A stretch of DNA of 64,000 nucleotides from Hyphomicrobiaceae bacterium (lineage in GTDB: Bacteria; Pseudomonadota; Alphaproteobacteria; Rhizobiales; Hyphomicrobiaceae), in assembly GCA_020442165.1 (NCBI GenBank), contig JAGRKV010000051.1:663305-727304 (forward strand). Direction: 5' to 3'. Shown here piece after piece: positions 28,133-38,789 of the stretch. The stretch's first letter is position 1, and each line of letters begins with the position of its first letter. The notes under the pieces are model-generated. The model was given only the letters and a program-made list of their open reading frames with translations, was not told where the DNA came from and made no database searches. The position numbers and the translations under genes were made by a program.

Positions 28133-29308
28133 ATGACCACCAGCGCAAAGCCGGCGACCCGCCCGGCCAATCCCAATTTCTCTTCAGGTCCCTGCAGCAA
28201 GCGTCCCGGCTGGACGCTCGAAGCGCTCCAGGGTGCTCTTACCGGCCGTTCGCATCGCTCGAAGGAGGGCAAGGCACGGCTGAAGCTTGCGATAGATAAG
28301 ACCAAGCAGATCCTCGGCGTTCCGGATGGTTTCGTTTGCGGAATCATGCCGGGTTCCGACACGGGCGCCTTCGAGGCTGCCATGTGGTCGATGCTGGGCG
28401 AGCGCGGCGTTGACGTGCTGGCATGGGAAAGCTTCGGCGCCATCTGGGTCAAGGATGCGCTCAAGCAACTGAAGCTGACGGACCTGCGCGTCGACGAGGC
28501 GGACTTCGGTGTGCTGCCGGACCTCTCCAAGATCGATTTCAAGCGCGACCTGGTGCTGACAGCCAATGGCACGACGGCAGGTGTGCGGCTGCCCAGCTAT
28601 GACTTCATTCCAGACGATCGCGAGGGCATCGTGCTCGTCGATGCGACGTCGGCTGCATTCGCGCAGGACATCGATTGGGCCAAGGTCGATGTGCTGACGT
28701 TCTCGTGGCAGAAGGTGATGGGCGGTGAGGCTGCTCACGGTATACTCATCCTGTCTCCGCGCGCGATTGCCCGCCTGGAGAGCTACCAGCCGCCGCGCGG
28801 ATTGCCGAAACTGTTCCAGCTCACCAAGGGCGGCAAGCTCAACCGGGGCATCTTCGAGGGCGAGACAATCAACACGCCGTCGATGCTGGCGGTTGAGGAC
28901 TACCTCGATACGCTGGCTTGGGCCGAAAAGATCGGCGGCCAGCCGGCGCTGAAGGCGCGTGCCGATGCCAGCGCCAAGGTCGTGTGGGACTGGATCGAGC
29001 GGACGCCGTGGATTGCCAACCTCGCGGCGGATCGTGCGACCTGGTCGAACACCTCGGTATGCCTGAAGATCGTCGATCCGGACGTGGCCGGGTTACCAGC
29101 CGATGCGCAGGCGAAGTTCGCCAAGGACATCGTTTCCTTGATCGAAAAGGAGGGCGCTGGCTTTGATTTCGGCGCTTATCGCGATGCGCCTCCTGGCTTG
29201 CGGATCTGGTGCGGCTCGACCGTCGAGGCCAGCGATGTGGCGGCACTGCTGCCGTGGATCGAGTGGGCCTATGGCGAGGTCAAGGCCGGCGTGAAGAAGG
29301 CGGCATAG
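28133..29308 (+). CDS. serC: Phosphoserine aminotransferase
   Basis: SerC makes phosphoserine from 3-phosphohydroxypyruvate and glutamate with PLP, the second step of serine synthesis. The 391-residue product has [13 protein letters not shown] at the N-terminus, [20 protein letters not shown] (phosphate-cup region) and [19 protein letters not shown], followed by [17 protein letters not shown], which carries the PLP-binding Lys. This long-form SerC is typical of Alphaproteobacteria. The ATG at 28133 follows a GAAGGGT site; a TTG three bases earlier is also open. serA follows 237 bp downstream. Confidence 0.95.
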   Translation: MTTSAKPATRPANPNFSSGPCSKRPGWTLEALQGALTGRSHRSKEGKARLKLAIDKTKQILGVPDGFVCGIMPGSDTGAFEAAMWSMLGERGVDVLAWESFGAIWVKDALKQLKLTDLRVDEADFGVLPDLSKIDFKRDLVLTANGTTAGVRLPSYDFIPDDREGIVLVDATSAAFAQDIDWAKVDVLTFSWQKVMGGEAAHGILILSPRAIARLESYQPPRGLPKLFQLTKGGKLNRGIFEGETINTPSMLAVEDYLDTLAWAEKIGGQPALKARADASAKVVWDWIERTPWIANLAADRATWSNTSVCLKIVDPDVAGLPADAQAKFAKDIVSLIEKEGAGFDFGAYRDAPPGLRIWCGSTVEASDVAALLPWIEWAYGEVKAGVKKAA

Positions 29309-29545
29309 GGCAGCTGGGTTCCGGCGTCCCTTTGCAGTGTGCCTTGACGCCCGATACGCGCGCCTTGCGTGTTCTGCTCAATGCTCATTTGCGATGCCGG
29401 CAGTTCGCTTTCCGCACTTGCTACGGCACGGCGCTGACGCCCGTCCCGTAAATCCAGAACATTATCCGGAGGCCGCACGAAGAGCACCTGCGATAAAGGT
29501 GCCGGCGGCCTCTCCTCAGCGGCAATATTTTGCGAGGAACCAGCC

Positions 29546-31135
29546 ATGGCGGCCCCCAAAGTTCTCATATCAGACGCGCTTTCGGAAACTGCTGTTGCGA
29601 TTTTCAGGGATCGCGGCATCGACGTGACGTTCGAACCAGAGCTCGGCAAAGACAAGGAACGGCTCGAAGCCATTATCGGAGATTTCGACGGGCTGGCGAT
29701 CCGCTCCGCCACGAAGGTGACCGACAAGGTGCTGCGCGCTGCGGGCAAACTCAAGGTCATCGGCCGGGCTGGCATCGGTGTCGACAACGTGGATACCAAG
29801 GCAGCGACGGCCAGCGGCGTTATCGTCATGAATACGCCGTTCGGCAATTCGATCACGACTGCCGAGCATGCGATCACGCTGATGATGGCGCTGGCACGGC
29901 AGATTCCAGAAGCGAATGCGTCCACCAAGGCTGGCAAGTGGGAGAAGAACCGCTTTCTGGGCGTGGAGCTTTACGGCAAGACGCTTGGCGTGATCGGTTG
30001 CGGCAACATCGGTGCTATCGTCGCCGACCGTGCCGTTGGGCTCAAGATGAGGGTCGTCGCGTTCGATCCATTCCTGTCGCCGGAGCGTGCGGTCGAGATC
30101 GGCGTGGAGAAGGTCGAGCTTGATGATCTGCTGCGGCGGGCAGATTTCATCACACTGCATACGCCGCTGACAGACAAGACGCGCAACATTCTCTCGGCGG
30201 ATGCCCTCAAGCGTTGCAAGGCTGGTGTTCGGATCATCAATTGTGCGCGTGGTGGCCTGGTCGACGAGGCTGCTCTTGCGGAAGCATTGAAGTCCGGGCA
30301 TGTCGCCGGCGCGGCGCTCGACGTGTTCGTGGTCGAGCCGGCCAAGGACACGCCCTTATTCGCGCTGGAGAACGTCATCTGCACACCGCACCTGGGCGCA
30401 GCGACGACGGAAGCGCAGGAGAACGTGGCGTTGCAGGTTGCCGAGCAGATGAGCGATTATCTCATCAACGGTGCGATAACCAATGCCGTCAACTTCCCCT
30501 CCATCACAGCGGAGGAAGCGCCGCGATTGACGCCCTTCATCAAGCTGGCCGAACAGCTGGGGTCGTTTGCCGGGCAGCTGACGGACGTGGCCATCAAGGC
30601 GATCCGGATCGAGTATGGCGGCGAGGTTGCCGATCTCAACGTGAAGCCGATGACGGCCGCGGCTGTCGCAAGCGTCCTTCGTCCCTTGCTTGCCGACATC
30701 AACATGGTTTCCGCTTCGAGCGTGGCGCGCGAACGCGGCATTGCCATCGAGGAGGCGCGCAGCTCGGCACACGGAGCCTATGAGAGCTACATCAAACTCA
30801 CGGTGAAGACGGAGGCCTATGACCGCTCTGTTGCCGGCACGGTGTTCTCCAGCGGACGGCCGCGCATCATCCAGGTGCGCGACATCGACATGGACTTCGA
30901 AGTGATGCCGGACATGCTGTTCGTACGCAACCAGGACAGGCCGGGTTTCATTGGCCAGTTCGGCATGCTGATGGGTGATGCCGGTGTCAATATCGCGACG
31001 TTTAACCTCGGGCGTGAGCGCGCGGGCGGAGATGCGATCGCCGTCGTTGCCGTCGATGAGCGGGTATCGGATGACGTGCTGGCAAAAATCGCATCGCTGC
31101 CGCAAGTGGTGCGTGTCCGGCGGCTCAGCTTTTGA
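29546..31135 (+). CDS. serA: D-3-phosphoglycerate dehydrogenase
   Basis: SerA oxidises 3-phosphoglycerate with NAD+, the first step of serine synthesis. The 529-residue long form has an N-terminal substrate domain (VLISDALSETAVAIF), an NAD domain with GVIGCGNIGAIVADRAVGLK near residue 150, and the catalytic Arg/His regions INCARGGLVDEAALAEAL and CTPHLGAATTEAQENVAL. The allosteric substrate-binding (ASB) domain follows, and then a C-terminal ACT domain (FVRNQDRPGFIGQFGMLMGD). Length and order match bacterial type-I SerA. The serC-serA-purA order is common in Rhizobiales. A GCGAGGA site precedes the ATG. Confidence 0.97.
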   Translation: MAAPKVLISDALSETAVAIFRDRGIDVTFEPELGKDKERLEAIIGDFDGLAIRSATKVTDKVLRAAGKLKVIGRAGIGVDNVDTKAATASGVIVMNTPFGNSITTAEHAITLMMALARQIPEANASTKAGKWEKNRFLGVELYGKTLGVIGCGNIGAIVADRAVGLKMRVVAFDPFLSPERAVEIGVEKVELDDLLRRADFITLHTPLTDKTRNILSADALKRCKAGVRIINCARGGLVDEAALAEALKSGHVAGAALDVFVVEPAKDTPLFALENVICTPHLGAATTEAQENVALQVAEQMSDYLINGAITNAVNFPSITAEEAPRLTPFIKLAEQLGSFAGQLTDVAIKAIRIEYGGEVADLNVKPMTAAAVASVLRPLLADINMVSASSVARERGIAIEEARSSAHGAYESYIKLTVKTEAYDRSVAGTVFSSGRPRIIQVRDIDMDFEVMPDMLFVRNQDRPGFIGQFGMLMGDAGVNIATFNLGRERAGGDAIAVVAVDERVSDDVLAKIASLPQVVRVRRLSF

Positions 31136-31324
31136 GCTTGGCCTGAGCCCAGGCTTGGCGGTCTAGACTGCCCCGCTGGGGATACGGCTGTGCTTTTTGT
31201 CCGCGCAGATCCTGATGTTGCACGGCCGTGATAAAACGTGGTCATAATTCGGTCCTTCGATCTGGGCATGTCAGGTGAAATCGGGCTGAAGTGCCTCTCG
31301 TCTCATTACTTCCGGAGTATTTTC

Positions 31325-33025
31325 ATGCGTTTCGTGTTCGTCGGGGTCGTTGCGAGTGCCTTGGTCGCCGCCACAGCCAGCTTGGCGGGGGCAGCCGATG
31401 CGGTGGATGTTCAGTCGCGGATCGATGCGGTGACTGTGTTTCCCTCCGGCGCGGAAGTTGTACGGACCGCGCGGGTGAAAATTCCGCAAGGTGCGGGGAC
31501 ACTGGTGTTCAAGGACCTGCCTGCCGAAGCTGTTGCGCAATCGATCCGCGTCGATGGCAAGTCAACGGGTGAATTGGAAATTGGAACAGTCGACGTGCGG
31601 CGTCTGTTCGTGCCGCAGCATGACGGGGCGCAATCGGAGAACGAAAGAAAGCAGATCGAGAAGGAAATCGAGGGACTGGAGGATGAGCGCAAGCTCGCTG
31701 AAGCCCGCGTCTCTGCTGCCGATACGCAGCGCACACTGATCGGTAATCTCACCAATCTCCCCAATCGGCCAGCTCCGGCGGCGGGCCTTTCCTCACCGGG
31801 GGAGAACTGGGGAGAAATCATCAAACTTATCGAGGCGAACCTGACGGAGATCGCGAAGGCGCGGCTTGATGCGGAAACGCGCGTGCGTGACCTCGAACGG
31901 CGCATCAGCGATCTGCGCGGCAAGCTTGCCGCCCTTGCTCCGGTCAGCGAGGAACGCACGGAGGTTTTGGTTGCGGTCAAGGCAGGGCAGGCACTCGATA
32001 CCGATCTGACAGTGCGCTACCAGGTGCCCAATGCGTCATGGTCTCCGAGCTATGATGCGCGGCTATCGACGGGATCGAAGACGGCGCAACCGGCGCTGGT
32101 CGTCACGCGCCGGGCCACAATCACGCAGCAGACCGGGGAGCCGTGGGAGAACGTCGCAATCCAGCTTTCGACGACGCGACCCAATGCAGGTACTGCGGCG
32201 CCGGAGCTTGGTTCGCTGGCTGTCAACTATCCGCTGCCACCAAGACCGGTTCCCATGGCTGCGCCGGCGCCTGCCGCGCAGCAGCGCGGCTTTGCCGACA
32301 AGGTTGGCGAAGAGATGGACGCGGCAGCGGAGGTTGCGCTGGGTGCAATGAAGCCCAAGCGTATGGCGCGGCGTAGCATGGCGGTCGTCCAGGTGGCAGC
32401 TTTCCAGGCAACCTATGCAGTGCCCGATCGTGCCAGCGTCATGAATACGGGCGAGGCCAAGAGCCTCGATCTCGCCAACGAAAAGCTGACGCCTGCGCTG
32501 CTTGTCCGGGCCGTGCCCAAGCGTGATGCGAAGGCCTACCTTTATGCCAAGATCGAGGTGCCTCGCGGCTCGCCGATGTTGCCGGGCCAGATCGCCCTCT
32601 TCCGAGATGGCACTTTCGTCGGCAATGGGCGGTTGCCGCTGCTCGCTGGCGGGGAGACGCACGAGCTTGGTTTCGGGAGTGACGATTTCGTCAAGGTTCG
32701 CCATGCGGTGGTCAAGGAATCGCGCGGCGAGACTGGAATTATCTCATCGTCGAAGACGGATGAACGCAACTATCGATTGGCAGTGAAGAACATGCACGAG
32801 CGCGCCATCGACGTCTCCATATTCGATCAGCTGCCGGTGTCGGGCAATGAGGAGATCAAGGTCGACCTGATCGGGCGGCCACAGCCGAGTGAGCGCGATG
32901 TGGACCACAAGACCGGCGTTCTGCGCTGGGATGCAAAGCTGGAAGCCGACGAGGAAAAGATCATCGAGTTTGGCTACCGGGTGACGTGGCCGGCGGCCAA
33001 GGCAATCGAGTATACCGAGCGCTGA
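31325..33025 (+). CDS. MuiA-like secreted protein with DUF4139/DUF4140 domains
   Basis: The 566-residue product has a signal peptide (FVFVGVVASALVAATASLAG). An N-terminal DUF4140-type domain follows (SRIDAVTVFPSGAEVVRTAR), then a coiled coil (about residues 95-210, EIEGLEDERKLAEARVSAAD) and a C-terminal DUF4139 beta-rich domain (VRYQVPNASWSPSYDARLST, then ENVAIQLSTTRPN and LEADEEKIIEFGYRVTWP). Proteins with this layout are named after the mucoidy inhibitor MuiA, but their function is not established. I moved the start from an upstream in-frame codon at 31238 to the ATG giving the signal peptide. It lies between serA and purA. Confidence 0.8.
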   Translation: MRFVFVGVVASALVAATASLAGAADAVDVQSRIDAVTVFPSGAEVVRTARVKIPQGAGTLVFKDLPAEAVAQSIRVDGKSTGELEIGTVDVRRLFVPQHDGAQSENERKQIEKEIEGLEDERKLAEARVSAADTQRTLIGNLTNLPNRPAPAAGLSSPGENWGEIIKLIEANLTEIAKARLDAETRVRDLERRISDLRGKLAALAPVSEERTEVLVAVKAGQALDTDLTVRYQVPNASWSPSYDARLSTGSKTAQPALVVTRRATITQQTGEPWENVAIQLSTTRPNAGTAAPELGSLAVNYPLPPRPVPMAAPAPAAQQRGFADKVGEEMDAAAEVALGAMKPKRMARRSMAVVQVAAFQATYAVPDRASVMNTGEAKSLDLANEKLTPALLVRAVPKRDAKAYLYAKIEVPRGSPMLPGQIALFRDGTFVGNGRLPLLAGGETHELGFGSDDFVKVRHAVVKESRGETGIISSSKTDERNYRLAVKNMHERAIDVSIFDQLPVSGNEEIKVDLIGRPQPSERDVDHKTGVLRWDAKLEADEEKIIEFGYRVTWPAAKAIEYTER

Positions 33026-33117
33026 GCGGGAACAAACGGGTCCGGGGTGCGTTTTGCCGCGGATTTTGGGGCTTTCCGCGGTTGCTCCTGCTGCGGCTTC
33101 AGGCTACATGCGTGAAC

Positions 33118-33147
33118 GGCTCCGGAATATCCTCCGGAGCCGGTTTT
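33118..33147 (+). terminator. Terminator-like hairpin between muiA-like gene and purA
   Basis: GGCTCCGG (33118-33125) pairs perfectly with CCGGAGCC (33134-33141) around an 8-nt loop, followed by GGTTTTG. The T run is short. It probably separates the upstream gene from purA. Confidence 0.55.
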
Positions 33148-33178
33148 GTGAGCGATGCACGGCATCGAAGGGGCTCAA

Positions 33179-34471
33179 ATGGCGAATGTTGTCGTGGTCG
33201 GCGCTCAGTGGGGCGACGAGGGTAAAGGCAAGATCGTTGATTGGCTATCGGAGCGCGCCGACATTGTCGTTCGCTTCCAGGGCGGTCACAATGCCGGACA
33301 TACGCTTGTCATTGGCGGCACGACCTACAAGCTTTCGCTGCTGCCTTCCGGCGTCGTGCGTCCGGGCAAAGTCGGTGTGATCGGCAACGGCGTCGTCGTT
33401 GACCCGTGGGCACTGATCGCTGAGATTGACCGGCTAAGGGAACAGGGCGTGGCGGTGTCGGGCGAGTCACTGAGGATTGCAGAGAATGCCACGCTGATCC
33501 TGCCGCTGCACCGCGAACTCGACCAGATGCGCGAGGAGGCAGCAGGAGCTGGCAAGATCGGCACGACGGGACGTGGCATCGGACCAGCTTACGAGGACAA
33601 GGTCGGCCGCCGGTCAATTCGCGCGCAGGACCTGAAGAACTTGGGGACGCTTGGTCCCAAGGTCGACCGCATTCTTGCCCACCACAATGCTTTGCGGCGC
33701 GGCCTTGGCAAAGCGGAACTCGACAAGGATCAGATCATCGCCGAGCTGAGCGAGATCGCACCGAAGATCCTGCCTTACATCGACGTGACCTGGGATCTGC
33801 TCGATCGCGAACGCAAAGCAGGCAAGCGCATCTTGTTCGAAGGTGCCCAAGGCGCGCTGCTCGACATCGACCACGGAACATATCCCTTCGTTACGTCGTC
33901 CAACACTGTCGCGGCGCAGGCTGCCACAGGATCGGGGGTCGGCCCCCGCGCCGTTGGCTATGTGCTCGGCATCGCAAAGGCCTACACGACGCGGGTTGGT
34001 TCTGGTCCTTTCCCGACGGAGCTGTTCGATGATGTCGGGCAGCTGATCGGCGAGAAGGGGCATGAGTTCGGCACCGTTACGGGACGCGCACGCCGTTGCG
34101 GCTGGTTCGATGCCGTGCTGGTACGTCAGACGATCAAGGTCGCGGGGATCGATGGCATCGCGCTTACAAAGCTCGACGTGCTCGATGGCTTCAAGGAGCT
34201 GAAGATCTGTGTCGGCTACGACCTTGATGGCGAGCGCATCGATCGGCTGCCTGCCGGGCAGAATGCGCAGGAGCGGGTGAAGCCGATCTGGGAGACGTTT
34301 GAGGGTTGGTCGCAATCGACGTGCGGTGCGCGGTCGTGGGCGGAGCTGCCGGCACAGGCCGTCAAGTACGTGCGGCGGATCGAGGAACTGATCGGTTGTC
34401 CGGTCACGCTGCTGTCCACCAGCCCTGAACGCGACGACACGATCCTGATGAAAGACCCGTTCGAGGATTGA
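33179..34471 (+). CDS. purA: Adenylosuccinate synthetase
   Basis: PurA joins IMP and aspartate using GTP to give adenylosuccinate in AMP synthesis. The 430-residue product begins [20 protein letters not shown], carrying the GTP-binding GDEGKGK loop. It continues with [55 protein letters not shown] and the C-terminal GTARRCGW-like segment [17 protein letters not shown]. The start ATG at 33179 follows GAAGGGG; the frame is open 24 bp further up. All active-site motifs are intact. Confidence 0.97.
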   Translation: MANVVVVGAQWGDEGKGKIVDWLSERADIVVRFQGGHNAGHTLVIGGTTYKLSLLPSGVVRPGKVGVIGNGVVVDPWALIAEIDRLREQGVAVSGESLRIAENATLILPLHRELDQMREEAAGAGKIGTTGRGIGPAYEDKVGRRSIRAQDLKNLGTLGPKVDRILAHHNALRRGLGKAELDKDQIIAELSEIAPKILPYIDVTWDLLDRERKAGKRILFEGAQGALLDIDHGTYPFVTSSNTVAAQAATGSGVGPRAVGYVLGIAKAYTTRVGSGPFPTELFDDVGQLIGEKGHEFGTVTGRARRCGWFDAVLVRQTIKVAGIDGIALTKLDVLDGFKELKICVGYDLDGERIDRLPAGQNAQERVKPIWETFEGWSQSTCGARSWAELPAQAVKYVRRIEELIGCPVTLLSTSPERDDTILMKDPFED

Positions 34472-34908
34472 GTTTCCAGTCCAGTTCGTGTGGCGAAACC
34501 TGTTCAGGTCAAATGTTTCGCAGGTGCCTTGAATAGGCGCCGGGGCTGGGAGTTATGCGTGAGCTGCATGCTCGGAAGCATTGCCGCGTCGTGAATTGCA
34601 GGCGTCTGCCTATGCAACCTGGCGTGCGAAGCTATGGCGCGCGGGAAAATTTGCGTTCTTTCAACGCTTTGGCGCAAGACTTGCCTAGTTAGAGCTTTCC
34701 GCGAGCCGTGGCCGGCGAGGCGTGGTCCGGCGAAGTTTTTACTTTTGCACGAGGGGGCAATGAGGCAGAACGGCGCGCTGACCGCAGGGGGCATGGTGTC
34801 ACCTTGCGCCGTTGCCGCAGGTCGCGGCGCGCTCATGGCTGATAGGCAGTACTCAGGCAGGCCCTGTCGTTGCAACGCTGTGAAATCTTTACGCCACTCA
34901 TCCCCTCC
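34472..34908. other. Intergenic region between purA and trkH
   Basis: These 437 bp hold no supported gene. Forward and reverse frames are Arg/Cys/Ser-rich shadows. No repeat of family A or B and no clear terminator was seen. Confidence 0.4.
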
Positions 34909-36354
34909 ATGCTGAACCTTCGACCGATCTTCTTTGCTATCGGCTTGATGCTGGCGATCCTGTCGGCGACGATGATCTTGCCGGCACTGGTGGACCTGGC
35001 GGACGCCAATAGCGACTGGCGGGCGTTTCTTGCGGCGGCCGTGTTCACCTTTTTCGTGGGCGGTCTTCTGGTCTTGATGACCTTCGATGACCGCCAGATC
35101 GAGCTTTCGGTGAAGGATGCCTTTCTGCTGACGACGCTGAGCTGGGTGATGCTGTGCGCGTTTGCAGCACTGCCCTTTATCGGTGTCGGCATCAGCTACA
35201 CGGATGCCTTCTTTGAAACGATGTCAGGCCTGACCACAACCGGCTCTACGGTGCTGACTGGGCTCGATTCATTGCCCCGCGGGGTGCTGCTGTGGCGCGC
35301 GCTGCTCAATGGCATTGGCGGCATCGGCATCATTGTCATGGCGCTGCTGATCCTACCCTACCTGCGGGTCGGCGGCATGCAGCTGTTCAGAGCTGAAAGT
35401 TCCGACAAGTCCGAAAAAATCGTGCCGCGCGCGCTCGAACTCGTTTCTGCAACGGCGGGTGTCTACGTCGGTCTGCTCGTGCTCTGCGCCGTCGTCTATG
35501 CGCTCCTGGGCATGAGCATCTTCGATGCCATCTGTCACTCCATGGCGACGCTGGCGACGGGCGGATTTTCGACGCACGATCTGTCGTTCAAGTTCTTCCA
35601 GTCACCGGCCATCGAATGGAGCGGTACATTCTTCATGGCGCTGGGAGCATTGCCATTTGTTGTTCTCATCCAGGCCATGAGCGGCGGACCAAGAGCGCTA
35701 TGGCGCGACGAACAGGTTCGCGGTTTCATCGGCTTTCTGATCGTGGTGACGCTCATTCTTGCGATGTGGTATTCGATGACACGGGGCGTGCCGCTGACAG
35801 ATGCGGTGCGATTATCTGCCTTCAACGTCACATCGATCGTGACGACGACAGGGTTTGTCAGCGACGATTACACCCAGTGGGGGACATTTGCGATCGGTCT
35901 GTTCTTCCTCCTGACGTTCGTTGGCGGCTGTTCGGGTTCGACGGCGGGCGCCATCAAGATCTACAGGCTCCAGGTTGCGGGTCTTCTGACACGGCGGCAT
36001 TTCACACACCTGATCTCACCCAATCGCATCGTCACGCTTTCCTACAACGGTCGCAGGCTGCCAGACGACGTACCGTTCTCTGTCGTTGCCTTCCTCGCGA
36101 TCTACATGGCAACGGTTGGCATTTTCACGGTGCTGCTGACAGGCATGGGACTTGATCTCACCACGTCGCTGTCTTCGGCCGCGCAGGCGCTGGGTAACGT
36201 CGGACCGGGTTTTGGCGACATCGTTGGTCCGTCGGGCAACTTTGCGACTCTACCTGCACCAGCCAAGTGGGTTCTGGCTCTTGCAATGCTGCTGGGACGA
36301 CTGGAACTCTTCACGGTGCTTGTGCTGTTCCGTCCGGAGTTCTGGCGATCGTAG
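34909..36354 (+). CDS. trkH: TrkH-family potassium uptake channel subunit
   Basis: This is a 481-residue multi-pass membrane protein. Selectivity-filter-type loops appear as ETMSGLTTTGSTVLTGLDSL, CHSMATLATGGFSTHDLSFK, FNVTSIVTTTGFVSDDYTQW and ALGNVGPGFGDIVGPSGNFA, one per MPM repeat, as in TrkH/TrkG. FVGGCSGSTAGAIKIYRLQV is also diagnostic. TrkH works with the cytoplasmic TrkA regulator, which is not in this window. The start at MLNLRPIFFAIGLML is chosen over the longer frame from 34870 because it begins directly at the first membrane helix. Confidence 0.94.
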   Translation: MLNLRPIFFAIGLMLAILSATMILPALVDLADANSDWRAFLAAAVFTFFVGGLLVLMTFDDRQIELSVKDAFLLTTLSWVMLCAFAALPFIGVGISYTDAFFETMSGLTTTGSTVLTGLDSLPRGVLLWRALLNGIGGIGIIVMALLILPYLRVGGMQLFRAESSDKSEKIVPRALELVSATAGVYVGLLVLCAVVYALLGMSIFDAICHSMATLATGGFSTHDLSFKFFQSPAIEWSGTFFMALGALPFVVLIQAMSGGPRALWRDEQVRGFIGFLIVVTLILAMWYSMTRGVPLTDAVRLSAFNVTSIVTTTGFVSDDYTQWGTFAIGLFFLLTFVGGCSGSTAGAIKIYRLQVAGLLTRRHFTHLISPNRIVTLSYNGRRLPDDVPFSVVAFLAIYMATVGIFTVLLTGMGLDLTTSLSSAAQALGNVGPGFGDIVGPSGNFATLPAPAKWVLALAMLLGRLELFTVLVLFRPEFWRS

Positions 36355-36384
36355 GCCGGTCAATGCGCAGCTGCCCGGCTCGAA

Positions 36385-36882
36385 CTATGTGGCAGCCAAG
36401 TTTCCTCGATAGCCAGCGAGGGCTCCCTCGCTCAGTTCCAGAGCGAGGATGCGCATGGGATTGACGGGTCCGGGAAATGTAATCTGTCCCTGCGGGACGG
36501 GTGTGAAACCAAAGCGGCCGTAGTAGGGCATGTCCCCCACCAGAACGACAAGGTGGAACCCAGCGGACCTGGCGTCCTCGATCGCGCGTGAGATCACTGC
36601 CCGTCCATAGCCGCTACCTTTCTTGTCAGGATCAACGGCGACGGGACCGAGCAGGAGCGTGCCTTCCTTGCCGCCGATGGTGACGGGTGTGAAGCGCAGG
36701 GCTGCCACCAGTTCGTCACCCAGGAATGCCGCGCGGCAGTGGGGCGAGAACAGCGCGTTGCCCTCACGAACGCGATAGGCCGTGCGCGCATACCGGCCAG
36801 GGCCGAAGGCGGACTTGTGGAGCGCCGAGATGGCGTCCATGTCGGCGGCGCAGACCGGTCTGATCGTAAGCATTGTGGTCAT
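36385..36882 (-). CDS. GNAT-family N-acetyltransferase
   Basis: This 165-residue protein has the GNAT fold. The N-terminal strand is LTIRPVCAADMDAISALHKS, followed by RAAFLGDELVAALRFTPV. Acetyl-CoA-binding motif A is LLGPVAVDPDKKGSGYGRAV (Q/RxxGxG/A variant KGSGYG). DMPYYGRFGFTPV is typical of the YhbS-like group. The substrate is unknown; the subfamily includes predicted acetyltransferases for small molecules. It converges with trkH (30 bp between stops) and is read in the same direction as the Nudix gene upstream. Confidence 0.88.
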   Translation of the reverse strand: MTTMLTIRPVCAADMDAISALHKSAFGPGRYARTAYRVREGNALFSPHCRAAFLGDELVAALRFTPVTIGGKEGTLLLGPVAVDPDKKGSGYGRAVISRAIEDARSAGFHLVVLVGDMPYYGRFGFTPVPQGQITFPGPVNPMRILALELSEGALAGYRGNLAAT

Positions 36883-37042
36883 CGGCCGGCGGCCTCGCAG
36901 TGTCGCGTTTCAAACAATCCGCGACGTTGTGGGTCGTCGGCGGGGAGAACTGCCGGGGCGCACGGCGGCTGGCGCATAACACGGGTGCGCGGGCGGGTCC
37001 AGGGGCGTTACGCCCACCGTGCTGTGAGGCCGCGCGGGGCGT

Positions 37043-37591
37043 TTACCAGTTGGTGTCCCGCTCGGTGTGCCCGAGGATCTCGGCAACGCGGCGGCGGGTT
37101 GCCGGATGGATCGATTGTGGCAGAGCATCGGGCGTGAAAAAGCCGTGCTCGGCAATCTCGCGGTTCGGGGCCGGTGGGTGCGGCTGGCTCCATGTGCGTA
37201 CGACGAAGAGCACGATATGGTCGCCGGGGAAGAGCTTGAAGTTGGAATAGACGCCAAACAACTCTGGGCGCCCTTCGATGTCGATGCCGGCTTCCTCGCT
37301 CAGTTCGCGCGACAAAGCCAATTCCACCGTCTCGTTCTTCTCGACGCCGCCGCCGGGAAAGTGCCAGCCAGGCCGATAGGTGTGCCGTATGAGCAGGAAA
37401 CGGCCTGCTTCATCGATGACGGCACCTTGAGCGCCCAGCGTCAGCCCGCGGGAAATGCGCCAGTAGCGCTGAAAGCCGCGCGTGACGATTCTTGAAAAGG
37501 GCAATGGTCTGCTCCGTGTCGATCCTAATGTCTTTTGAGCATAGAAATGGATGAAGGCAAAGGTGCATGTATCGTCGAGATGGTGCGGCAA
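37043..37591 (-). CDS. Nudix hydrolase
   Basis: The protein of up to 182 residues carries a full Nudix box: GGGVEKNETVELALSRELSE followed by EAGI, matching Gx5Ex7REuxEExGu. The upstream strand segment is GAVIDEAGRFLLIRHTYRPG with WHFPGGG. Nudix enzymes cleave nucleoside diphosphate-linked compounds; the exact substrate cannot be read from sequence. The first ~35 residues look poorly structured, so the real start may be a downstream GTG, but the ATG at 37591 is the only ATG upstream of the domain. It lies 160 bp upstream of the GNAT gene, same direction. Confidence 0.88.
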   Translation of the reverse strand: MPHHLDDTCTFAFIHFYAQKTLGSTRSRPLPFSRIVTRGFQRYWRISRGLTLGAQGAVIDEAGRFLLIRHTYRPGWHFPGGGVEKNETVELALSRELSEEAGIDIEGRPELFGVYSNFKLFPGDHIVLFVVRTWSQPHPPAPNREIAEHGFFTPDALPQSIHPATRRRVAEILGHTERDTNW

Positions 37592-37736
37592 CTTGAGGCT
37601 TGCCGGCGTGAGTTCTGCCGGTCGTCATACAAAGTGGGTTCATTGCTCAGTGCATCAATCTCGCCATACTTTCCTATCGGGCGGCAAGGCTCTAGAACCC
37701 AAGTTCATTGGCAGCGTACAGGAAAGCAAAGGGTGA

Positions 37737-38675
37737 ATGTCTGCACCGCTAACGATCGCCCATATCTCGGACGTGCACGTTACGCCGGTCAAGGAACTGA
37801 CCACGCGCCAGCTCAACCTCAAGAGAACGCTGGGTCTCGTGAACTGGCACCGGGGCCGCAAGCATGTGCATCGCGCGGACGTGGCAGCGTTGCTTGTTGA
37901 GGACATGCGCGCCATGCGGCCGGACCACGTCGCAGTAACGGGCGACTTGTGCAACATCGGCCTCGCCAGCGAGTATCCTGCGGCGCGGGCCTGGCTTGAA
38001 AGTGTGGGCCAGCCCCGTGATGTCACTGTGGTCCCGGGCAATCATGACATCTATACGCGGCTGCGGAAGCATCCCGGTGTCGAGCTGTGGCGTGATTTCA
38101 TGAGTTCGGATCAGTCCGGTGCGGGCGTGCCTGGTGCCGGGACGGCGGAGCGAGGCTTTCCCATCGTCAGGCATCTTGGCTGCGTGGCACTCGTGGGTGT
38201 CAATTCCGCTATCGAGACGAGGCCATTCGTTGCCGCCGGCCGGGTCGGCGCGCGACAGCTTGCGGCGCTGGAGACTGTGTTGAAGGCGCTGGCAGGCCGG
38301 AACGTGGCGCGTATCGTTCTCATTCATCACCCGCCATTGCCGGGCATGGCGCCGCGGCTACGGGCGCTCAGCGATGCGGCGGATTTGGCGGTCGTGCTGG
38401 CGAGGGCGGGCGCAGAACTGGTGCTTCACGGTCATAACCATCGCGATACACTCAACTGGTGCGATGCGCCTGGAGGGCGGATACCAGTTGTCGGCATTGC
38501 ATCGGGTTCAGCAGCCCGTCAGCACAAGGGCGAGCCGCTGGCGCGCTACAATCTCATCAAGGTCAGGCCGATCGAGACCGGCTGGGCGATCGAAATGACA
38601 GGCCGCGGCATGCTGTCTCCGGGCGGAGGAATAGTCGATCTGGACCGCCAGGTCCTGACACAGCACGCGGGGTGA
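37737..38675 (+). CDS. Calcineurin-like metallophosphoesterase
   Basis: The 312-residue enzyme has the complete dinuclear-metal motif set: IAHISDVHV (DxH), AVTGDLCNIG (GDxxN-type position), VVPGNHDIY (GNHD), VLIHHPPLPG (the H of motif IV) and LHGHNHRDTLNW (GHxH). This group resembles cyclic-nucleotide/3',5'-cAMP phosphodiesterase-like and UDP-sugar hydrolase-like enzymes; the substrate is open. An AAGGGTGA site precedes the ATG. It is divergent from the Nudix gene, and the MFS gene follows 114 bp downstream. Confidence 0.9.
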   Translation: MSAPLTIAHISDVHVTPVKELTTRQLNLKRTLGLVNWHRGRKHVHRADVAALLVEDMRAMRPDHVAVTGDLCNIGLASEYPAARAWLESVGQPRDVTVVPGNHDIYTRLRKHPGVELWRDFMSSDQSGAGVPGAGTAERGFPIVRHLGCVALVGVNSAIETRPFVAAGRVGARQLAALETVLKALAGRNVARIVLIHHPPLPGMAPRLRALSDAADLAVVLARAGAELVLHGHNHRDTLNWCDAPGGRIPVVGIASGSAARQHKGEPLARYNLIKVRPIETGWAIEMTGRGMLSPGGGIVDLDRQVLTQHAG

Positions 38676-38789
38676 TGTGGCGGGTGCCGGTCGTCAATTG
38701 TGCTGTTGGGGATGGGGATGGGTGCTATCAGTGCCCAGTGACCACACCTCAGTCTGCCGGTAGCCATTTCAAGAAAGCGGACCTGCTGC